Below, in pieces: positions 1 through 9,208 of a stretch of DNA of 64,000 bases. Origin of the DNA: Candidatus Heimdallarchaeota archaeon LC_3 (GTDB lineage: Archaea; Asgardarchaeota; Heimdallarchaeia; Hodarchaeales; LC-3); contig MDVS01000047.1 in assembly GCA_001940645.1 (NCBI GenBank), forward strand, positions 1-64,000, written 5' to 3'. Positions within the stretch are counted from its first letter, which is position 1, and each line of letters starts with the position of its first letter. A model generated the notes under the pieces. That model was not told the DNA's origin. It did no database searches and worked only from the letters and a program-made list of their open reading frames with translations. Both the position numbers and the translations under genes were made by a program.

Positions 1-1423
1 CTTTGTTGATGCCGCTGTTCATTTTAGAGAGATAGGGATAAAGTAAGCCGACAAAATTATAAACTCTTTACATATAAGTTAAATATGACAACAATTAACA
101 ATACGCTAAGGATTCGTCGGCAACTTCATCAAGAACCGACAAAATGGCATGACGTTTTTAAACGTACTTATTTTGATAAGCTACTAAATAAATGGGTTCA
201 CCACGGACAACAAGAAGGAAATTTGCATGGAAAATACCCCCAAGCACTCATCACTAGTGGAATCTTCTCTCAAGCTCTCCGACCAAGTTCTCAACATGAA
301 TTTATAAATGATTTAGAAGATAATCCCATATGGAGGTCTGTTTGCGGTTTTGAAAAATATTTACCAACTCAATCGTGGTTTTCCAAGCATTGGAACAAAG
401 AACAATATTTAGAACCCGTGGAAGGAATTTTTACAGGATTGCGAAATCTTATATCACTCAAAAAGATCCCTTATAAGCTTAGACAAGCTAAACCAGCATT
501 AGATGCTGTAAAATCTGGTTATTTTCCTTTCCTTACAGATAGTACATATTTTTCTCTTTCAGAAAAAAGATTTGACTTTGCTACAAGAGGATATGCTGGA
601 CCAAAAAAGAAATATGAACCGGGTGCTAAAATACATCTTACTATCGACGGTATAATGAATTCACCTATGGCCTTTACTGTAACTGAAGGGAAAAAACACG
701 GTAGTGATTTACTAGATGATCATAAAGAAGAAATTTCAACTTCTTGTAAACCTTGGTTACAAAATTCATCGGATTCAAAATTAATACCATTACACATCTT
801 TGATTTGGGATATTGGAATATTAAACGTTTCTGGAAAATGACCAAAGAAGGAAAGATGTTTATCTGCCCTAAAAAGAAAAATTCATTTAATAAATACAAA
901 ACGACCTTAGTTAAGAAATCAACTTCTGAAAATGATCTTCAAGAATATTTCATTTGGAAAGAAGGATCTGATCAACCTCTAAGATGGATCAGTGTTATCA
1001 ATAAGAAAAAACCTTCGAAACGATGGGAACTACTTACTAATGTTCTCGATTTACCTACTCATCTTATAATATCACTTTATAGACTAAGATGGAAAATAGA
1101 ACAATTTTTTAAGTGGTTAAAACAACACTTGGGTGTGAAACGTCCGCTTGTAACCTCCTGGACTGGATTTATTCTCCACATTTACTTTAATCTCATTCTA
1201 ATACTTCTATTACAATATTATCTAGTGTTATTACGTCTACCACGTTGGTTGGATAATTTAAAAGAAATACTAAGGCAGTTACTAACTACTCCTACTCAGC
1301 AATGGTTTTATCAACGATTTAAAATACCACTATCATATAAAATGCACTTTATATGACAATGGGAGGACGTTGTAAGCAAGAGAGGTGATAGAAAAGAAAA
1401 TTTATTAAATGGCATTGATAAAG
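1..1423 (+). mobile_element. IS4-type insertion sequence, boundaries tentative
   Basis: The region holds one transposase gene and no other gene. A weak inverted repeat may mark the ends: CTTTGTTGATGCC at 1-13 and GGCATTGATAAAG at 1411-1423, which match at 10 of 13 positions when one is reverse-complemented. The left end lies at the window edge, so the true terminus and any target-site duplication cannot be seen. The transposase family is clear; the boundaries are a guess. Confidence 0.4.
85..1356 (+). CDS. IS4 family DDE transposase
   Basis: This is a cut-and-paste transposase of 423 residues, within the usual range for IS4 enzymes. The catalytic triad is readable. The first Asp is D152 in LTDSTYF and the second is D240 in HIFDLGYW. 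The Glu is E339 inside a perfect YREK signature, Y(2)R(3)E(6)K, at Y332, R335, E339 and K346. A hydrophobic beta-strand region follows the signature, as is common in the family. The frame is open throughout with an ATG start and no stops, so the copy may be active. It sits just upstream of the SMC operon on the same strand, but there is no sign that it belongs to that operon. Confidence 0.93.
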   Translation: MTTINNTLRIRRQLHQEPTKWHDVFKRTYFDKLLNKWVHHGQQEGNLHGKYPQALITSGIFSQALRPSSQHEFINDLEDNPIWRSVCGFEKYLPTQSWFSKHWNKEQYLEPVEGIFTGLRNLISLKKIPYKLRQAKPALDAVKSGYFPFLTDSTYFSLSEKRFDFATRGYAGPKKKYEPGAKIHLTIDGIMNSPMAFTVTEGKKHGSDLLDDHKEEISTSCKPWLQNSSDSKLIPLHIFDLGYWNIKRFWKMTKEGKMFICPKKKNSFNKYKTTLVKKSTSENDLQEYFIWKEGSDQPLRWISVINKKKPSKRWELLTNVLDLPTHLIISLYRLRWKIEQFFKWLKQHLGVKRPLVTSWTGFILHIYFNLILILLLQYYLVLLRLPRWLDNLKEILRQLLTTPTQQWFYQRFKIPLSYKMHFI

Positions 1424-1487
1424 TTGTTTAATTAAGTAATTTTTGGTAATAAAATAAAATTTAAGTTTCGTGGGATTATAAATTGAA

Positions 1488-1512
1488 TTTATAAAAGTGA
1501 ACCTATATAAAT
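1488..1512 (+). promoter_or_regulatory. candidate TATA boxes for the SMC operon
   Basis: Two archaeal TATA-like stretches, TTTATAAAAG (1488-1497) and TATATAAATA (1503-1512), lie 47-71 bases upstream of the SMC start codon. Transcription would be expected about 25 bases downstream of either one. In an AT-rich genome such strings are common, so this is tentative. Confidence 0.35.
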
Positions 1513-1558
1513 AATAATTTTAGGCATATATCTACAATCAGTAATATTATTTAGTATT

Positions 1559-4500
1559 TTGTGTTTATATATTATCACTAGACGCTTTTTTTTTGGTGAA
1601 TCGACACTGGCCTTCGTTAAAGAAATCAGAACATTTGGTTTCAAGTCCTTTGGAAATAAAACAGTTAGAATTCCATTTATCAATGGATTTGTCTGTCTTA
1701 TTGGACCCAATGGTAGCGGAAAGTCTAATATTGTCGATGCAATAAATTTTACCCTTGGAATTCGTAGTTCTAAAGCTATGCGAGCTGAAAAAGTCTCAGA
1801 TCTATTATATTCTGGTCTTCGTGGTGATCCTCCTGCAGAAACTTGCAAAGTTGAAATGATTTTTGATAATTCTGATTTAGCGATTCCTTATCCTGATAAA
1901 GAAGTTAATGTCTCTAGGGAACTTCGCCGAAACGGACAATCAGTATATAGATTAAATAATAAGCGATTATCTAAAACAGAAATTATGGAAAAGTTAAAAA
2001 TTGCCGGTATTGATGGTATCAGCTCAAGAAACGTAATTCAACAGGGAAGAGTTGCTCAAATTGTTTCTATGTCTGGTGAAGAGAGAAGAAAATTAATTGA
2101 GGATGTGGCAGGTACCTCCCAGTTTGATGAGAAAAAAATTGAAGCCGAAAAAGGATTAGATGAAGCCTTAAGAAGGCTAGAAGAATTGGGATTATTAGTA
2201 TTAGAGGTTGAGAAGCAATACCGCGTTTTAAAGAAGGAAAGCGAACGGTTAAAATCATATTTAGAGATGTCTGATCAATTAAAAAATCTTAAAGGAAGAT
2301 TATATTCATTAAAATTACAAAATCATAACCAAAACTTAGAATCCTTAAAGGAAAAAATATTAATTGATGAGGATGAACTAAAACAGTTTGAGGAAAGCAA
2401 AGATAGTCAAGTTAGTCAAAAGATTGACGAATTATCTAAAAACATTGAAAAACAAGAAAGAGAATTAGAAGAACATCAATTATTACTCGAAACTAAAAAC
2501 AAAGAGTTTCATAATCAAGAAATAGACTTTGTTAAACTGAAAGAAGAAATCAAGCATATTGAGAATCAAAAAAAGAATTTAATTTCAGAAAATTCGAAAT
2601 TTTCAAACCAAATATCAGAATACCAATTAAAAATCGATTCTTCGGATAGTAAAATTTCTAATTTAACTGATGAATTGGAAAATTATTATACTTTAAAATC
2701 AGAAATTACCGAAACTATCGATAAACTAAAAGAAGAAGTTATTAATTTAGCGGAATTGTTTGATCAAAAGGAGAATGAGTTACAAAACTTTAAAAAAGAA
2801 CTTAGAATCGCAGATGATCGTATTACGAGAATAGAATACCAACTAAATATGAGTGAATCAATACGTGAGAATATTGAAAAATCTCTTAATCAGAAAGAGG
2901 AAAACATAAAGAACATCACTGATCAGATCGATGAGCACAGCAAAACATTGGCTGAAGTAGCAGAAAAAAGCAAAGAATTAGAGGAAAAAATTTTATATAA
3001 TACTAATTTACGTAATACAGTTATTAACGAATTAGAAATTCAAGAAGCAACTGTAAATGAATTAGATACGAATCTTAGATTTGTTGATGATGAGCTTCTA
3101 AGTATTTCAGTTAAATCAAAAACCCTTACAAACTTCTTGAAAAGCTCTTCTGGAGAAACTCCTAGTTATAAATACATAATGAAGTTGAAACAAGAAGGAT
3201 TTAAAGGTATTGAGGATAAAATTCAGAATATCTATCCTGTTTCAAAAAATAACATAACACATCTAACTGACGCAATTGTAGTGAATAAAGTTGAAACAGC
3301 TGTAGAAATAATTAAAAAACTAAAAAAGGAAGCAATTGGAATTGCTACATTTATTCCAAGAGATGCTTTAACCGATGATAGTGAAATTAATGGCTCATGG
3401 GAATTTGTTGATTTAATACTTAAAAAGAGCTCTGTTGCAGGAAATGTGGATAAAAGCTTATCATCATGGAAAAAACAGCGAGACTCAATAATTCTATCTG
3501 ATGAGGGAGATATTTTCCAACCAAACGGTGTAATAATAGGTGGATACCATTCTGAGACAGCTAAAGCAGAGCTAGAAGAATTAGAAATATTAGAAAAGCA
3601 AAAAAAAGAAGAAAAGATCAATATCGAAAATGAAAAAGTCAATTTGCAATCGAATAAAAAAGAACTAATCACTAAAAAGAGTGAAGTTGAAAACAATATT
3701 GGACAACTTGAGAAATTAAAATTAACAATAAATAACCAGGTTAGCAGAGTCGAGGAAGCTAAAAAACAAAATACTGAATTGCTAGTCCAATACGAGCAAG
3801 AAAAACTCCCATTATTATTGCAAATCGAGGATAAAAATTCTCATGTCGAAGATCAGTTAAAAGAAAAGAAATTACTAAGTGATGAAAGAATAAGTTTAGA
3901 TATTAAAATTAAAGAATTATCTGAAGAATTTGAAAAAATTAACCTCGTTGAAACAAAAAAAGAATTATCAGAAAGAGAAAGAGAACTACAGGGTATTGAA
4001 AACCAAATTTTTAGAGTAGATAGTCAATTAGAAAGTGTAAATAGCATTAGTGAAGAAAGTAAAAGACAAGAGGATCTTATTAAAAATCGCATTTTAGAAA
4101 ATACTAATTCTATTGAAGGTATCGATGCAAAATTTGAGGAAAGTCAAAAAGAAACAGAGAGAATTAAGATAATTTTAGATCAAGCAGATGATGAAACTGA
4201 AATAGTTAAATCAGAAAGTTCCTTAATACGTAAAGAATTAAAAGAATCTAAAAAGGAATGGGATCAACTTCATCAGGACTTGGAAGAAGTTCAAGGATCC
4301 ATTCTTAGTGTTAAAGAGAAAATTCACAAATTAAATATAGACGAAGAGAGAATATTAGGATTAATAAACGCTATTGAAAATGAAGCTAAAGAACTGGAAA
4401 TAGAAATTTTACCAGTATCAGAGGAAGGAAATGCAAAGGATAGTGTATCTGGTTTAGAGAAACAAATTCAACGATTCGAGAGCCAAATCAAAGAATTATT

Positions 4501-5191
4501 ACCAGTTAACATGAAAGCTAGTGATGAATTTGAAATAATAAATAAGCGATATACAGAAATAAAAGAACAACAAGAAATACTAATTGATGAACGAACAGCA
4601 ATAACTGATTTTATTGCTCAAATTGAAATAGAAAAAGCCGCTGCATTTATCAAAGTCTTTAATACGATAAACAAAAACTTTAAGAAATTTTTTGCTGAAC
4701 TTTCTGAAGGTAAGGCAGAAATTCTTCTTGAGAACCCCGACAATATCTTAGAAGGAGGGGTTATTATAAATGCACAGCCAAGAGGTAAAAAGGTTAAGAA
4801 TCTAGAATCAATGTCTGGTGGAGAAAAGTCGTTATGTGCATTATCATTCATATTTTCTATGCAACAAGTAGATTATCAACCCTTTTATGTTCTAGATGAA
4901 GTAGATGCCGCCTTAGATCCAGGTAATGTTGATAAGCTTGGAAAGCTAATTTTTAGATTAAGCCAAGAAGCAAGTTATGAAAAAGGAGGAAGGGGCGCTC
5001 AATTCATCGTAATAAGCCACAGAGAGCAGCTAATGGCAAAAGCACAGTTAATATGGGGAGTTACATCTGTACAAGGAGTCTCATCAATTTTTCCATTTAA
5101 TTTGGATGAATACCGTAAAAAGGATGCGTTTAATAACTTTAATAGTGAGAAAATAGAATCAGATGTCACAATGGAAGTAAAAAATCAATAA
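1559..5191 (+). CDS. smc: chromosome segregation ATPase SMC
   Basis: SMC is the ATP-driven loop-forming core of condensin-type complexes. The 1,210-residue protein has the full architecture. The Walker A motif GPNGSGKSN is at about residues 49-57, followed by a long coiled coil. A hinge lies at about 540-690 and ends in a QPNGVIIGGYHSE-like strand, followed by the returning coiled coil. The ABC signature SGGEKS is near 1086 and the Walker B motif VLDEVDAALD near 1111. The first codon used here is TTG. Homology begins only at about residue 18 (FVKEIRTFGFKSF), and a CTG at 1607 has GGTGA nine bases upstream, so the real start may be later. The kleisin gene follows after 21 bases, which makes this the head of a condensin operon. 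Confidence 0.96.
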   Translation: MCLYIITRRFFFGESTLAFVKEIRTFGFKSFGNKTVRIPFINGFVCLIGPNGSGKSNIVDAINFTLGIRSSKAMRAEKVSDLLYSGLRGDPPAETCKVEMIFDNSDLAIPYPDKEVNVSRELRRNGQSVYRLNNKRLSKTEIMEKLKIAGIDGISSRNVIQQGRVAQIVSMSGEERRKLIEDVAGTSQFDEKKIEAEKGLDEALRRLEELGLLVLEVEKQYRVLKKESERLKSYLEMSDQLKNLKGRLYSLKLQNHNQNLESLKEKILIDEDELKQFEESKDSQVSQKIDELSKNIEKQERELEEHQLLLETKNKEFHNQEIDFVKLKEEIKHIENQKKNLISENSKFSNQISEYQLKIDSSDSKISNLTDELENYYTLKSEITETIDKLKEEVINLAELFDQKENELQNFKKELRIADDRITRIEYQLNMSESIRENIEKSLNQKEENIKNITDQIDEHSKTLAEVAEKSKELEEKILYNTNLRNTVINELEIQEATVNELDTNLRFVDDELLSISVKSKTLTNFLKSSSGETPSYKYIMKLKQEGFKGIEDKIQNIYPVSKNNITHLTDAIVVNKVETAVEIIKKLKKEAIGIATFIPRDALTDDSEINGSWEFVDLILKKSSVAGNVDKSLSSWKKQRDSIILSDEGDIFQPNGVIIGGYHSETAKAELEELEILEKQKKEEKINIENEKVNLQSNKKELITKKSEVENNIGQLEKLKLTINNQVSRVEEAKKQNTELLVQYEQEKLPLLLQIEDKNSHVEDQLKEKKLLSDERISLDIKIKELSEEFEKINLVETKKELSERERELQGIENQIFRVDSQLESVNSISEESKRQEDLIKNRILENTNSIEGIDAKFEESQKETERIKIILDQADDETEIVKSESSLIRKELKESKKEWDQLHQDLEEVQGSILSVKEKIHKLNIDEERILGLINAIENEAKELEIEILPVSEEGNAKDSVSGLEKQIQRFESQIKELLPVNMKASDEFEIINKRYTEIKEQQEILIDERTAITDFIAQIEIEKAAAFIKVFNTINKNFKKFFAELSEGKAEILLENPDNILEGGVIINAQPRGKKVKNLESMSGGEKSLCALSFIFSMQQVDYQPFYVLDEVDAALDPGNVDKLGKLIFRLSQEASYEKGGRGAQFIVISHREQLMAKAQLIWGVTSVQGVSSIFPFNLDEYRKKDAFNNFNSEKIESDVTMEVKNQ

Positions 5192-5212
5192 ATTTATTTA
5201 AAGGTCTAAAAT

Positions 5213-6037
5213 ATGTCTGATATGGGTAGTGAAAAGAAACCTTATTATTTGCGAGAACCTTTTGTTTTCTTAATAAATCCAGGACTATTGCCCAATGATA
5301 TATCTATTATTAAAGATTTTCCTGTTGGTAAAATTTTACCCGAATTTGTCAAAGTTATGAGAGAAAATCGTGATAATGAGTTAGATTTCAGACTGCTAGG
5401 AAATTCACTTGCTTCGGGTGTAAAAATTCATAGAAATAAAATAGAATTATCAATTAAACATCATTTAAATATAGAAAAGAAAGAAAAAAGAAGAAAAGAA
5501 AGAGAGGAGCAAAAAAATTTAGATATTCAAAAAGGATTACCCTTTCATTGGAGTTCTTCTCCCTTATTCCTTTACCAAAGTGATAATCAATCAGTATTTT
5601 TTGAAGAACTCATGTTTTTATTTGAAAAAGAATTAGAAAGAGAAGAAAGGTTAGCAAAAAAAATATCGAAAGGAGGAGATTCAAGTAAAAAGAGGAGAAG
5701 AAGGAAGTTAACAGCTGATGGTCTTTCAACTTTCGAATATACTATGAATTTCAATTTGACTGAAGTAGATGTTCTTGTCGAAGACATACACAAAATAATC
5801 CTGATTTCAATTCATTCCACCCAAGAAGTTGATTTTAATGTTGTTATGGATCGACATATTGAAAAGATGCGTTTAAAAGTCCAAGAGAGAGTCTTATTAG
5901 AACGTGTTAGAGTTCTCTTATCAATTTTGTATCTGGTTCAAGATGGGAGAATTGAGGCTTGGGAGGAAGAAGAAACATTTAATATTTATATTAAGTTACC
6001 TCAAAAGAAATCAGTTGTTAATGAAGTTAGTCAATAG
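5213..6037 (+). CDS. scpA: ScpA-type kleisin
   Basis: This is the likely kleisin subunit that bridges the SMC heads. The 274-residue protein has a ScpA-like N-terminal helical region (about 30-90, with the DFRLLGNSLASGVKIHRNKIEL stretch that contacts the SMC neck in known ScpA). A highly charged Lys/Glu/Arg linker follows (about 90-170). The C-terminal winged-helix segment includes VRVLLSILYLVQDGRIEAW and an acidic strand typical of ScpA. It lies between smc and two ScpB-like genes, which is the classic order. A short AAGGT sits ahead of the ATG. The family call rests on the C-terminal pattern plus context; overall similarity to bacterial ScpA looks modest. Confidence 0.85.
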   Translation: MSDMGSEKKPYYLREPFVFLINPGLLPNDISIIKDFPVGKILPEFVKVMRENRDNELDFRLLGNSLASGVKIHRNKIELSIKHHLNIEKKEKRRKEREEQKNLDIQKGLPFHWSSSPLFLYQSDNQSVFFEELMFLFEKELEREERLAKKISKGGDSSKKRRRRKLTADGLSTFEYTMNFNLTEVDVLVEDIHKIILISIHSTQEVDFNVVMDRHIEKMRLKVQERVLLERVRVLLSILYLVQDGRIEAWEEEETFNIYIKLPQKKSVVNEVSQ

Positions 6038-6058
6038 ATCAAACAATAAATGGTTTTT

Positions 6059-6712
6059 ATGTCAGAAATTCAAGATTCATTAGAAGAAGAAGATAGAATT
6101 GCATCATTAATTACACAAATGGATCAATCTGAAAAACAACAACTAATTTTTTCATTGATATTTCTAGCAAAAAGACCAGTCACATTTGATGAAATTTCAC
6201 AAATCATTCCATATTCAACAGACGAAGGAAATTATTCTTTAATCAAACCAATTATTAACAGAATAAATGAAGAATTAAATTCAAGGTCAGCTCCTTACAC
6301 TATTATAGAAAATAAAAATGAAAAAACTTTTAAATTAGCGTTAAAGAAAGAATTAATAGAAAAAATTTCATTTTCCAATTATGTTTTTACCCTAAAAATT
6401 CCGCGGAGTAAAATGAAAATTTTAAGTTTTATAACATATAAAACTATAATACGTCATAATATTGTTTCATTAGATGATATCCTATCAAAATTTGGGGTAA
6501 TGGGTATAAACCAGACTAATGAACTAGAAAAAGAAGGATTGTTATACCAAAAACGATTAGAATTAGAAGATAAAGGAAAATTAATTATTTATGAGTTAAC
6601 TAACCATTTTTTCGATATTATGAGCTTTCCGAAAGAAAAATTGCTCATATCACAACATTTAAGGGATTTTGTTACAGATTATTTGACAGAGGAAGAAGAA
6701 GATGACTTTTAA
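6059..6712 (+). CDS. divergent ScpB/KITE-like winged-helix protein (first paralog)
   Basis: This is a probable kleisin-interacting KITE subunit. Residues from about 25 (QQLIFSLIFLAKRPVTFDEISQII) match the ScpB opening pattern, in which a helix predicted to be a winged-helix domain starts with 'IEALLFAAGEPLS'. A second winged-helix-like region with an 'L.KEGLLYQKR' wing is near the C-terminus. It is more divergent than the next gene. Two ATGs compete, 6050 and 6059; the second is chosen because GG-TTTTT precedes it, as in the GTPase gene of the same operon. The 3' end overlaps the next gene by 11 bases, which suggests coupled translation and a stoichiometric pair. Confidence 0.75.
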   Translation: MSEIQDSLEEEDRIASLITQMDQSEKQQLIFSLIFLAKRPVTFDEISQIIPYSTDEGNYSLIKPIINRINEELNSRSAPYTIIENKNEKTFKLALKKELIEKISFSNYVFTLKIPRSKMKILSFITYKTIIRHNIVSLDDILSKFGVMGINQTNELEKEGLLYQKRLELEDKGKLIIYELTNHFFDIMSFPKEKLLISQHLRDFVTDYLTEEEEDDF

Positions 6713-7460
6713 TCCGAACAACTCCGAAGGATCTTCTATTCTTCAAGAGGAAAGAAAAATACTAAGAGAATATTCGAAAGAAATTATCGAGGCTATGTTT
6801 TTTGTAGCAGGAAGACCTTTGTCTGTGAGAAAATTATCTGAAGAATTTGGAACTGATTCCAGAGAGATTCGGAAAATAGTACAACAACTTTCTAAATTTT
6901 TAAAAGAAAACCATGGTGAATTACAACTATCAAAATTAGAATATGATACAGATATGTGGATAATGCATTCCCTTATCCCAGAACATCATATAGACATTAT
7001 TAGGACAATATTAGCAGATGATATACCTAGGTTAGCAATATCTGATCCGCTGACACGGCAAATAATTTCTGTGATCTCTATTTATCAACCAGTAAGTAAA
7101 GCAAAAATTTGGAAAGTATTAAATAAATATATCAAATCTAATTTTTCTATTGAAATTTTAGAAGAAAAATTAACTGATTTACAAAAAGAAGGATTGATTT
7201 CCCTTCATCCAAATCCTTCTCCTCTTCAATTTGTAGTAACCCCTCTATTAGTGTCTATATTTGGCTTAGAATCAACAAAAATCAAGCTTAGAAACCAAAT
7301 GGTTAGATATTTAAAAATTGAAGATGGATCAGTTATCCAAAAAATTGAAGAAAATGAAATGAATGATGAATCAGAGAATGAAAAAGAAAGTGAAGCTGAT
7401 TATAAACAAATAGATGAAAAAACAGAGGAAAATGAAACAAATGAAGAGCAAAGCAATTAA
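6702..7460 (+). CDS. scpB: ScpB-type KITE protein (second paralog)
   Basis: This is the probable ScpB subunit of the SMC-kleisin complex. The first winged helix is at about residues 25-100, with EIIEAMFFVAGRPLSVRKLSEEFG closely matching the ScpB pattern. The second is at about 110-180 and includes LTRQIISVISIYQPVSKAKIW, matching the family's 'TLAIIAYRQPVTRAEI' region. The last 45 residues are a strongly acidic, low-complexity tail (Glu/Asp/Asn), likely disordered. The start overlaps the preceding KITE-like gene. Two different KITE proteins in one operon suggest a heterodimer rather than the ScpB homodimer known from bacteria. Confidence 0.88.
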   Translation: MTFNPNNSEGSSILQEERKILREYSKEIIEAMFFVAGRPLSVRKLSEEFGTDSREIRKIVQQLSKFLKENHGELQLSKLEYDTDMWIMHSLIPEHHIDIIRTILADDIPRLAISDPLTRQIISVISIYQPVSKAKIWKVLNKYIKSNFSIEILEEKLTDLQKEGLISLHPNPSPLQFVVTPLLVSIFGLESTKIKLRNQMVRYLKIEDGSVIQKIEENEMNDESENEKESEADYKQIDEKTEENETNEEQSN

Positions 7461-7495
7461 GAAATAAACCTTTTTCATTATCAATGGACGTTTTT

Positions 7496-8464
7496 ATGTC
7501 AAATACTATCATAATAAGTTATTTTGATTCATTAAAAGGACCAATTAATTTTCTAAACATTTTTTCCAAGGAAAATATAAAAATTCCAAAACAAATTATC
7601 GATAAGGTTACAAAACTATTAGATTTATTTCAAAATGAGCAATTCTTTACACAATCAGTAGATAATTATAATTCTGCAAATTACTATTTCAAAATACCTT
7701 CAAAATGGGCACGAGGTCAGAATGAACTCGTTTTATTGACATTTTTAAAATCAAAAGATGAAAGCTTTATCGAAACAATAGAATCAGTAGTTAAGAATTT
7801 ATCAGCTGAGATTTTATCAATACCTGACATTTTTAAAGCATTTTATGTGAAAAATACTGACAGAGATTCTATGCAAACAAGAATAAAATATGATCAACTG
7901 AAAGACTCATGTAAGGAATTTTCAATTAATCTACCAGAGATAGCATCATTTTCTAGTCATTCACAACAAAAAAAACTTATACTTTTAGGGCTTGCATCTA
8001 CAGGTAAAACTTCTTTACTCAATTATATGAAAAATAAGGTTTTTATTGAGAATACTACTCCAACAATTATACAAAATTTAGTTAAATTTGTATTCAATAA
8101 CCTTAATTTAATATGCTATGATTTGCCTGGACATGAAAAATTTAGAAACCTCTGGAAAACCTTTTTACCAAATAGTTCAATAATAGTTTTTATTATTGAT
8201 TCTAGTAATCCAAATATTAATAATGCAAGAGTAGCTTTAGATTTTATTTTGTCATTTGTAAAAGGAAATCTAGAAAATACACCTTTATTAATTGTTTTTA
8301 ACAAACAGGATCTATCTGATGCGCAACATCCTAATAAACTATTTTCACTGTTGAAATTAACAAATACTCCTATTAAAAAAATAATTCCACTAGGTGTTAG
8401 TGCAAAAACAGGAGAAGGCGTCGAAATTCTCTTAGAAACTATAACATCAATTCTTATTAGTTAA
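7496..8464 (+). CDS. Arf-like small GTPase with N-terminal longin-like region
   Basis: The C-terminal half (about residues 163-326, counted from the first in-frame ATG at 7484) is a complete small GTPase. It has G1 GLASTGKTS, a PTI switch-I Thr, G3 DLPGHEKF, G4 NKQD and G5 SAK. The G3 is followed by R-N-L-W, as in Arf proteins. The catalytic Gln position holds His, as in translation GTPases. The N-terminal 120 residues start TIIISYFDSLKGP, which resembles longin/roadblock-type folds often joined to GTPases in Asgard archaea. The second ATG is preferred because GGACGTTTTT precedes it. It follows the scpB-like gene closely, so it is probably cotranscribed with the SMC complex. No prenylation motif is present. 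Confidence 0.85.
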   Translation: MSNTIIISYFDSLKGPINFLNIFSKENIKIPKQIIDKVTKLLDLFQNEQFFTQSVDNYNSANYYFKIPSKWARGQNELVLLTFLKSKDESFIETIESVVKNLSAEILSIPDIFKAFYVKNTDRDSMQTRIKYDQLKDSCKEFSINLPEIASFSSHSQQKKLILLGLASTGKTSLLNYMKNKVFIENTTPTIIQNLVKFVFNNLNLICYDLPGHEKFRNLWKTFLPNSSIIVFIIDSSNPNINNARVALDFILSFVKGNLENTPLLIVFNKQDLSDAQHPNKLFSLLKLTNTPIKKIIPLGVSAKTGEGVEILLETITSILIS

Positions 8465-8473
8465 AATATACGT

Positions 8474-8998
8474 CTAACTACTGTTTTCCTTTATCTTTTT
8501 ATTTTCAGGTTGAACGTCAAAATTTATTCCTCTATTAAATAAATAGATCAAAACAGCATCATAAACTCCAAACATTGTAAAAAAGAACACTAACAATTGC
8601 ATGATTAGTGGAATATTTGTCACCATAAATTCTGATAATGCTTCTCCTATTAATGGTATAAAAGCTCCAAATTCATTAAGATTAAAAGGAAAATCGAAAA
8701 TAATTATCAAAAGTCCGATTGAAGTGAGTATATTAGATAGCATTCTTAATGGTCGAGTTGAATTTTTTGAATTCAACCTCAATCTAATAATTATGGTGCT
8801 TATATTAAGAAATAAGACCCCAAATAATACAAAAAAGTTGACAATAACAAAATCTGAAGTGTAAAATCCAGTATTGAAAATAAAATGTATAGAAAAAAAA
8901 AAGAAAAGCAATAGGATTATTATTATCTCAATTAGTGCAATCTTTTTATAGGTTTCAGTTATCCCTTCCTTTAATAGTCTATTTCGTAAAGTTTGCAC
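8474..8998 (-). CDS. small four-helix membrane protein of unknown function
   Basis: I do not recognise the family. The 174-residue protein has four strongly hydrophobic segments (about residues 24-44, 50-70, 85-105 and 130-155), with a basic N-terminus and a charged, Lys-rich cytoplasmic-type tail. The start is GTG. It converges on the SMC-GTPase operon with only 9 bases between stop codons, so it is a separate transcription unit. Nothing in the sequence shows a transport or catalytic motif. Confidence 0.7.
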   Translation of the reverse strand: MQTLRNRLLKEGITETYKKIALIEIIIILLLFFFFSIHFIFNTGFYTSDFVIVNFFVLFGVLFLNISTIIIRLRLNSKNSTRPLRMLSNILTSIGLLIIIFDFPFNLNEFGAFIPLIGEALSEFMVTNIPLIMQLLVFFFTMFGVYDAVLIYLFNRGINFDVQPENKKIKENSS

Positions 8999-9208
8999 CC
9001 CAAACCATCCTTTTGTATAATAAAGTAATAGAAATAATTAATAATTTCGTTTTTAGATAATTAACATTTATAACTATGGATTTAAGAAATCAAAGTCTTC
9101 AAAAACATTCCTGATAATCAATTCTCATTCAACAAACCCAATAATAATAAATGATCTATTATTTAATAAGAAAATTATAATTCATTTTTCTAATAAAAGG
9201 AGAAAAGA

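Noticed and set aside
1489..1848. Minus-strand open frame overlapping the start of smc
   Set aside because: It lies against the SMC ATP-binding region, which is certainly coding on the plus strand.
8601..8864. Plus-strand open frame inside the small membrane protein gene
   Set aside because: The minus-strand frame has a convincing four-helix membrane pattern; the plus frame shows nothing.
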